Source: Actinomycetes bacterium (GTDB lineage Bacteria; Actinomycetota; Actinomycetes; Actinomycetales; Cellulomonadaceae). Taken from it: DNA of 8,444 bases. Shown here piece by piece: positions 5,354 to 8,444 of the stretch (within the stretch, counting starts at the first letter, position 1; each line of letters opens with the position of its first letter). The notes beneath the pieces are model-generated. The model searched no databases. It was given only the letters and a program-made list of their open reading frames with translations, and was not told the origin of the DNA. The DNA is taken from the NCBI GenBank assembly GCA_023388235.1, contig JAEWGQ010000334.1, forward strand, positions 1-8,444, read 5' to 3'. A program made the position numbers and the translations under genes.

Positions 5354-6670
5354 ATGCGTGTCGTCAGCCCCCGCACCCCCGTCGACCTCGACCCCGTCCG
5401 CAGCGTCGCCGTCGCCGGGCGGGTGCTCGGCCCGCTCGTCGCCCAGGGCGCGATCGTCCGGCGGCCGCGGGTCACGGCGTGGGCGGAGCGCCGGCAGACC
5501 GACCGGTCCGCGCAGGCGCTGCTGGACGACCTGCGGCGCCGGCACGACGGCGCGCCGGTCGTGCTGCGGCTGGGGCCGCGGCGGGTCGTGCTGCCGCTGC
5601 ACGCGGACGACGTGGGCGCCCTGCTCGCCGGGTCGCCCGACCCGTTCACGCCGGCGTCGGTCGAGAAGCGCGCGGCCCTGCGGCACTTCGAGCCCGACGC
5701 CGTCCTCATCTCCCCGAGCGGCCGGCGCCCGCCGCGCCGCGCGCTCAACGAGCAGGCCCTCGACACCGCCGAGCCGGTGCACCGGGACGCCGAGCCGCTG
5801 CTCGCCGCCGTGGACCGGGAGGCCGACCTGCTGGCCGCCGCGGTCCGCCGCGACGGGGTGCTGGACTGGGACGCGTTCGCGCCCGCGTTCTGGCGGGTGG
5901 TCCGCTCCGTGGTGCTCGGGGCGGGCGCCCGGGACGACGAGCGCGTCACCGACCTCATGTGGACCCTGCGCCAGGACGCGAACTGGGCGTACCTGCGCCC
6001 GCGGCGCCCGGGCCTGCGCCACGAGCTGGCCGGCCTGCTGCACGAGTACGTCGAGCGCGCCGAGCCCGGCTCCCTCGTCGCGCACGCGGCGGCCGCGGGC
6101 GGGCGGACCGGCGTGGACCCGGCGGGGCAGGTGCCGCAGTGGCTGTTCGCGTTCGACGCCGCCGGCGCCGCGGTGGTGCGGGCGCTCGCGGTGGCGGCGT
6201 CCCGGCCCGCCGTGCGCGAGCGGCTGCGGGCGGAGGCCGCCTCCGGTGCGGCCATGCAGCCGTACGCGCGGGGGAGCGTGCTCGAGTCGGTGCGCCTGTG
6301 GCCGACCACGCTGGTGGTGCTGCGGGACTCGACCGCGCCGACCACCTGGGGCGGGCGGGACCTGCCCGCCGGCACGGGGTTCGCCGTGGTGAGCGCGTTC
6401 TTCCACCGGGACCCGCAGCGGCTGGACATCGCGCACGCGTTCGCGCCGGAGGCCTGGCTGGACGGCCGCGCGGACGCGGACTGGGGCCTGCTGCCGTTCA
6501 GCGGCGGCCCGGTGTCGTGCCCCGGGCGCAACGTCGTGCTGCTCGTCGCGGGCCGGCTGCTGGCCCGGCTGGCGACCCTCGACCTGCGGTTCGCGCGCGC
6601 CCGCTACCTCGCGCGCGAGCCCCTGCCCGCGACCTTCGACCACTACGGGGCCCGCTTCACCACCGCGTGA
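5354..6670 (+). CDS. Cytochrome P450
   Basis: The product is 438 residues with no signal peptide or membrane anchor, as expected for a soluble bacterial P450. The K-helix ExxR is ESVR at 311-314. The PxxW segment is APEAW at 364-368. The heme loop FSGGPVSCPG at 382-391 fits FxxGxxxCxG, giving C389 as the thiolate ligand. The I-helix (~263-283) reads FAFDAAGAAVV: A270-G271 are conserved, but the acid and Thr that normally follow in AGx(D/E)T are A273 and V274. This raises the possibility of unusual oxygen activation, peroxide use or a non-monooxygenase reaction. The ATG is preceded by GAGGAG (5344-5349) with 4 bases of spacing; that site overlaps the transporter's stop codon, so translational coupling is likely. 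No ferredoxin or ferredoxin reductase gene is in the window, and nothing indicates the substrate. The family call is secure; the reaction is unknown. Confidence 0.92.
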   Translation: MRVVSPRTPVDLDPVRSVAVAGRVLGPLVAQGAIVRRPRVTAWAERRQTDRSAQALLDDLRRRHDGAPVVLRLGPRRVVLPLHADDVGALLAGSPDPFTPASVEKRAALRHFEPDAVLISPSGRRPPRRALNEQALDTAEPVHRDAEPLLAAVDREADLLAAAVRRDGVLDWDAFAPAFWRVVRSVVLGAGARDDERVTDLMWTLRQDANWAYLRPRRPGLRHELAGLLHEYVERAEPGSLVAHAAAAGGRTGVDPAGQVPQWLFAFDAAGAAVVRALAVAASRPAVRERLRAEAASGAAMQPYARGSVLESVRLWPTTLVVLRDSTAPTTWGGRDLPAGTGFAVVSAFFHRDPQRLDIAHAFAPEAWLDGRADADWGLLPFSGGPVSCPGRNVVLLVAGRLLARLATLDLRFARARYLAREPLPATFDHYGARFTTA

Positions 6671-6678
6671 GCGCCGGT

Positions 6679-6691
6679 CCGCGAGACGCGG
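6679..6691. terminator. Short hairpin after the P450 gene
   Basis: CCGCG-AGA-CGCGG forms a perfect 5-bp stem starting 9 bases after the P450 stop, extendable by two G-U pairs. It is short and has no T-tract. It may help end the transporter-P450 transcript, but the support is weak. Confidence 0.3.
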
Positions 6692-6693
6692 GT

Positions 6694-6736
6694 GTCCGAA
6701 ATGAGGACGAAACCTGTCGCTCGACAGGCGTAGGGT
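6694..6736 (+). promoter_or_regulatory. Operator-like palindromes and -10 box upstream of the PASTA lipoprotein gene
   Basis: Two inverted repeats lie side by side. GTCC-gaaatga-GGAC occupies 6694-6708, and CCTGTCG-CT-CGACAGG occupies 6713-6728. Three bases after the second is TAGGGT (6731-6736), a fair -10 box. A 17-bp spacer would place the -35 region at about 6708-6713 (cgaaac), which is not TTGACA-like, so a non-housekeeping sigma factor or an activator is possible. Transcription from here would give a leader of roughly 160 bases before the ATG at 6905. The palindromes are seen directly; their regulatory role is inferred from position. Confidence 0.45.
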
Positions 6737-6891
6737 GTCGCCGAGGGTGCGTCGCCCCGCCGGGCTGGTCCCGCGGGCCGTCCGCAGCCGTGCCGGCTCG
6801 CCGATCGACGTGGCGCGGCACGCACGCGCCGGCGCCCCTCCGCGGCGCCCGGCGATCCCGGGCCCGCGCCCGAAGAAGCACTGCACAGCCC

Positions 6892-6897
6892 AGGAGG
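6892..6897 (+). promoter_or_regulatory. Ribosome binding site of the PASTA lipoprotein gene
   Basis: AGGAGG stands 7 bases before the ATG at 6905, a strong site at good spacing. It lies in the loop and 3' arm of a small possible hairpin (GCCC at 6888-6891 with GGGC at 6896-6899), which could mildly hide it; a 4-bp stem is weak. Confidence 0.7.
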
Positions 6898-6904
6898 GCC
6901 CTCG

Positions 6905-7297
6905 ATGAACATGTCCATCGCCCGTGCCGGTCGACCGACCACGCGCACCCTCGGCGTGGCCGCCGCCGCCCTCGCGACGGTCGCCCTGCTCGCCGCCTGC
7001 TCGGGCGCGTCCGACGACGCCGACGCGAGCGCGCCGGCGACCGAGTCCGCCGCGAGCGCCGGGCCCTCCGGCGAGGTCCGCGTCATCGACCAGACCAACC
7101 TGCTGCTCGCGACCGCGCAGGAGACCCTGGAGGCCCGCGGCCTCGAGGTCGAGGTCGAGGACGCCACCGGCCAGGACCGGCCCGTGGACGACCCGACGGC
7201 CTGGGTCGTCGTGACCCAGGACCCGGTCGACGGGACGGTCGAGGCCGGCAGCACCGTGACCCTCACGGTGCGCATGACGACCGACCCCGCGTCCTGA
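6905..7297 (+). CDS. PASTA-domain lipoprotein
   Basis: The product is 130 residues. Residues 1-31 are a signal peptide with Arg residues up to position 14, a hydrophobic core, and the lipobox LAAC at 29-32, so C32 should be lipidated and the protein tethered to the outer face of the membrane. Residues ~33-56 are an Asp/Ser/Ala linker. Residues ~57-124 form one PASTA domain: an ATAQETLEARGLEVEVED helix-strand stretch (69-86), then VVVTQDPVDGTVEAGSTVTL (101-120), matching the usual QdPxxGtxvxxGstVtl signature. PASTA domains are best known on penicillin-binding proteins and PknB-type kinases, where they contact peptidoglycan or muropeptides. Here there is no kinase or transpeptidase part, so a cell-wall sensing or binding role is inferred only. 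The ATG at 6905 has a good ribosome site; an ATG two codons later is also possible. It seems to be a monocistronic gene. Confidence 0.85.
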   Translation: MNMSIARAGRPTTRTLGVAAAALATVALLAACSGASDDADASAPATESAASAGPSGEVRVIDQTNLLLATAQETLEARGLEVEVEDATGQDRPVDDPTAWVVVTQDPVDGTVEAGSTVTLTVRMTTDPAS

Positions 7298-7556
7298 TCG
7301 CGGAATAACCGCTGGACCGCCGGCGCTGTACCGGGCGAGACTCAGGGCTCCCGGTCCGCGCGGTGGTGGCAGCATCCCGCCGCGGGAGGACCGGCCCGGA
7401 CGCGGAGCACGCTCCCCTCGTGAGGGGTGGACGGACGCGGGACGGGTGGCTCGTCACCGACGGTCCTCAACGAGGCCGGGACGGTTCAGGTCGCGCGGGA
7501 GAAGGACAAGCGGGCGCGACGGACGGTGGCGTACGGATGCTGCCACCTGGCGCAGG
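7298..7556. other. Hairpin-rich intergenic region
   Basis: No convincing protein-coding gene or tRNA is visible. Perfect inverted repeats occur at 7330-7335/7350-7355 (ACCGGG/CCCGGT), 7375-7379/7383-7387 (TCCCG/CGGGA), 7414-7418/7423-7427 (CCCCT/AGGGG) and 7525-7530/7542-7547 (GGTGGC/GCCACC). The interval could be a long structured 3' UTR of the PASTA gene or contain a small RNA. High GC alone produces many short hairpins, so this is suggestive only. Confidence 0.4.
7330..7355 (+). terminator. Candidate terminator of the PASTA lipoprotein gene
   Basis: ACCGGG (7330-7335) and CCCGGT (7350-7355) form a 6-bp stem with a 14-base loop, beginning 32 bases after the lipoprotein stop codon. No T-tract follows. 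Position is right for a terminator, but the stem is modest and other hairpins follow. Confidence 0.35.
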
Positions 7557-7588
7557 CGGCCCCCGGGGGAACGTTCCCCCGGGGGCCG
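7557..7588. terminator. Perfect 32-bp palindrome, probable terminator of the fructosamine kinase gene
   Basis: The interval is an exact palindrome: CGGCCCCCGGGGGAAC followed by its reverse complement, centred on AACGTT. As RNA it folds into a stem of about 14 GC-rich pairs with a small loop. On the minus strand it begins 8 bases after the kinase stop codon (7596-7598), the usual place for a factor-independent terminator, and it may also stop transcription arriving from the PASTA gene. There is no T-tract on either side. Confidence 0.75.
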
Positions 7589-7595
7589 TCGTGCT

Positions 7596-8360
7596 TCACA
7601 CGTACGGGGCGGCCAGGCGCCGCAGCTGCGCGGCGTACCCGCCGCCGAACAGCACGGCGTGCATGCCCACCGGGTAGACCTGGTGCAGCGCCACCCGGTG
7701 CTGCCAGCCGCGCCGCAGCGGGTGCACCTCCTGGTACGCCGCCAGCACCTCGTCCAGGTGCGGGAACCCGAACAGCGCCAGCATCGCCAGGTCGGTCTCC
7801 CGGTGCCCGCCGTGCGCGGCCGGGTCGATCAGCGTGGCGCCCGCCGGCGACCACAGCACGTTGCCGGACCACAGGTCGCCGTGCAGCCGGGCGGGCGGGT
7901 CGTCGTCGTCCAGGTCGCCGCGGCGCAGCACCGCGGCGAGCAGGCGCAGCAGCGCGAGGTCGTCCGCGCCCAGCGCGTGCCGGCGCTCCGCCGCCCGGGC
8001 CAGCGGCTCGATGCGGCAGTCCGCGAGGAACGCCCCCCAGCGGTCGTGCGCGCCGGCCGGCATCGGCAGCGGCTGGTCCAGCGGCCCGAAGAACCCGTCG
8101 CCCGGCCACCCGTCCGGCGGGGACCCGAAGGCGGGCGCGCCCGCGTCGTGCGTCACGGCGAGCCGCGCCCCGAGCTCGCGGGCTGCGCGGCGGGTGGGCG
8201 CCACCTCGGGCAGCCGCTCGAGGTCCAGGTGGTCCGGCCCCACGCCGAGCACCGTCACGACGGGCGCCCCGCCGCGCACGGCCAGCCACCGCAGCCCGGC
8301 TGCCCCGCACGCGAAGAACCCCGCGGGCGCCCCCGCGCGCTGCTTGCGGTACGTGTCCAC
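7596..8360 (-). CDS. Fructosamine kinase family protein (atypical N-lobe)
   Basis: The product is 254 residues. The family phosphorylates ketoamine adducts on glycated amines and proteins so that they break down. The C-lobe is well conserved: ARLHGDLWSGNVLW (157-170) gives the catalytic loop with D162 and N167, LIDPAAHGGHRETDLAM (177-193) gives the metal-binding D179, and PLRRGW (214-219) and LFGGGY (237-242) are family landmarks. The N-lobe is short: the protein starts at MDTYRKQ, so K6 is the only candidate ATP lysine, and the preceding nucleotide-loop strands are absent. The usual FFAxEAAGL segment reads FFACGAAGL (15-23), placing Gly19 where a Glu is expected. An upstream in-frame TAG (8376-8378) rules out a longer start. 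GAGG at 8370-8373 lies 9 bases before the GTG. Aminoglycoside phosphotransferase-like enzymes share the fold, but the C-lobe motifs favour fructosamine kinase. Activity is uncertain. Confidence 0.82.
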   Translation of the reverse strand: MDTYRKQRAGAPAGFFACGAAGLRWLAVRGGAPVVTVLGVGPDHLDLERLPEVAPTRRAARELGARLAVTHDAGAPAFGSPPDGWPGDGFFGPLDQPLPMPAGAHDRWGAFLADCRIEPLARAAERRHALGADDLALLRLLAAVLRRGDLDDDDPPARLHGDLWSGNVLWSPAGATLIDPAAHGGHRETDLAMLALFGFPHLDEVLAAYQEVHPLRRGWQHRVALHQVYPVGMHAVLFGGGYAAQLRRLAAPYV

Positions 8361-8376
8361 GCGCGTCCCCCTCGCC

Positions 8377-8382
8377 TAGCCT
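8377..8382 (+). promoter_or_regulatory. -10 box for a leaderless divergent gene
   Basis: TAGCCT is a clean actinobacterial -10 hexamer ending 7 bases before a GTG at 8390, typical of leaderless transcription. No ribosome binding site precedes that GTG. The -35 region (about 8354-8359, tgtcca) is weak and lies within the start of the kinase gene. Confidence 0.5.
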
Positions 8383-8389
8383 GTCGCCC

Positions 8390-8444
8390 GTGACCCCCGA
8401 GTCTGGACCGGCCGGTCCCCGCGGCGCAGCACGCGGTGGCGCGG
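8390..8444 (+). CDS. Start of an unidentified gene, cut by the window end
   Basis: A frame opens at GTG 8390 and stays open for 18 codons to the window edge, beginning MTPESGPAGPRGAARGGA. The TAGCCT box 7 bases upstream and the divergent arrangement with the kinase gene are the only support. The residues are a low-complexity Gly/Ala/Pro/Arg stretch, common at actinobacterial N-termini, and no family can be recognised. Confidence 0.45.
   Translation, partial: MTPESGPAGPRGAARGGA

Noticed and set aside
4619..7375. 918-residue minus-strand open frame
   Set aside because: It is antisense to the transporter, P450 and lipoprotein genes, which all have clear motifs; its translation has none.
7483..7492. 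GGTTCAGGTC resembling a tRNA T-loop
   Set aside because: It does not match the GTTCRANNC rule, and no acceptor, D or anticodon arms can be placed around it.
7363..7677. 104-residue plus-strand open frame
   Set aside because: It runs through the 32-bp palindrome and into the antisense of the kinase gene, with no recognisable domain.
7486..8310. 274-residue minus-strand frame overlapping the kinase gene
   Set aside because: It is a shifted-frame shadow of the kinase gene, rich in Arg/Ala/Gly with no kinase motifs.
1..8444. Mobile element, CRISPR array or defence system
   Set aside because: No transposase or integrase motifs, no terminal inverted repeats around a gene, no spaced direct repeats and no known defence domains were seen.

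Overview
The window looks like a chromosomal segment of a very high-GC Gram-positive actinobacterium. The chosen frames almost always end codons in G or C, GTG starts are common, and several starts sit 6-7 bases after a TANNNT-like -10 box, as in actinobacterial leaderless transcripts. The gene mix (VanY-type M15 peptidase, YihY membrane protein, PASTA lipoprotein, fructosamine-kinase-like protein) would fit a Cellulomonas-like member of the Micrococcales, but that placement is inference. No tRNA, rRNA, CRISPR array, insertion sequence, phage gene or toxin module was recognised.

Layout. (1) 2-520 (+): 3' part of an M15 D,D-carboxypeptidase gene cut by the window start. It converges on (2) a YihY/BrkB membrane protein gene (555-1670, -), and the two share a hairpin whose base contains both stop codons. 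(3) 1794-2204 (-): a stand-alone OmpR/PhoB-type winged-helix regulator without a receiver domain. (4) 2494-4284 (-): a membrane-anchored metallophosphoesterase whose catalytic domain is predicted to lie outside the cell. (5) An 86-bp divergent promoter region, with apparently leaderless starts on both sides, separates it from (6) a ZnT9-like cation diffusion facilitator (4371-5345, +), followed after 8 bp by (7) a cytochrome P450 with an unusual I-helix (5354-6670, +). (8) 6671-6904 carries palindromes and a possible promoter for (9) a small PASTA-domain lipoprotein (6905-7297, +). (10) 7298-7595 has no convincing gene but several hairpins, ending in a perfect 32-bp palindrome that probably terminates (11) a fructosamine-kinase-family gene (7596-8360, -). 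(12) At 8390 a divergent, probably leaderless gene begins and runs off the window.

Functionally most of this is ordinary housekeeping or accessory content: cell-envelope functions (M15 peptidase, YihY, phosphoesterase, PASTA lipoprotein), metal transport, one orphan oxidase and one sugar-amine kinase homologue. I did not find a clear new defence, mobile or biosynthetic system. The points most worth checking are the P450 I-helix lacking the acid/alcohol pair, the kinase homologue with a short N-terminus and a Glu-to-Gly change, the stop-codon-containing shared terminator, the operator-like palindromes before the PASTA gene, and the hairpin-rich 7298-7588 interval.
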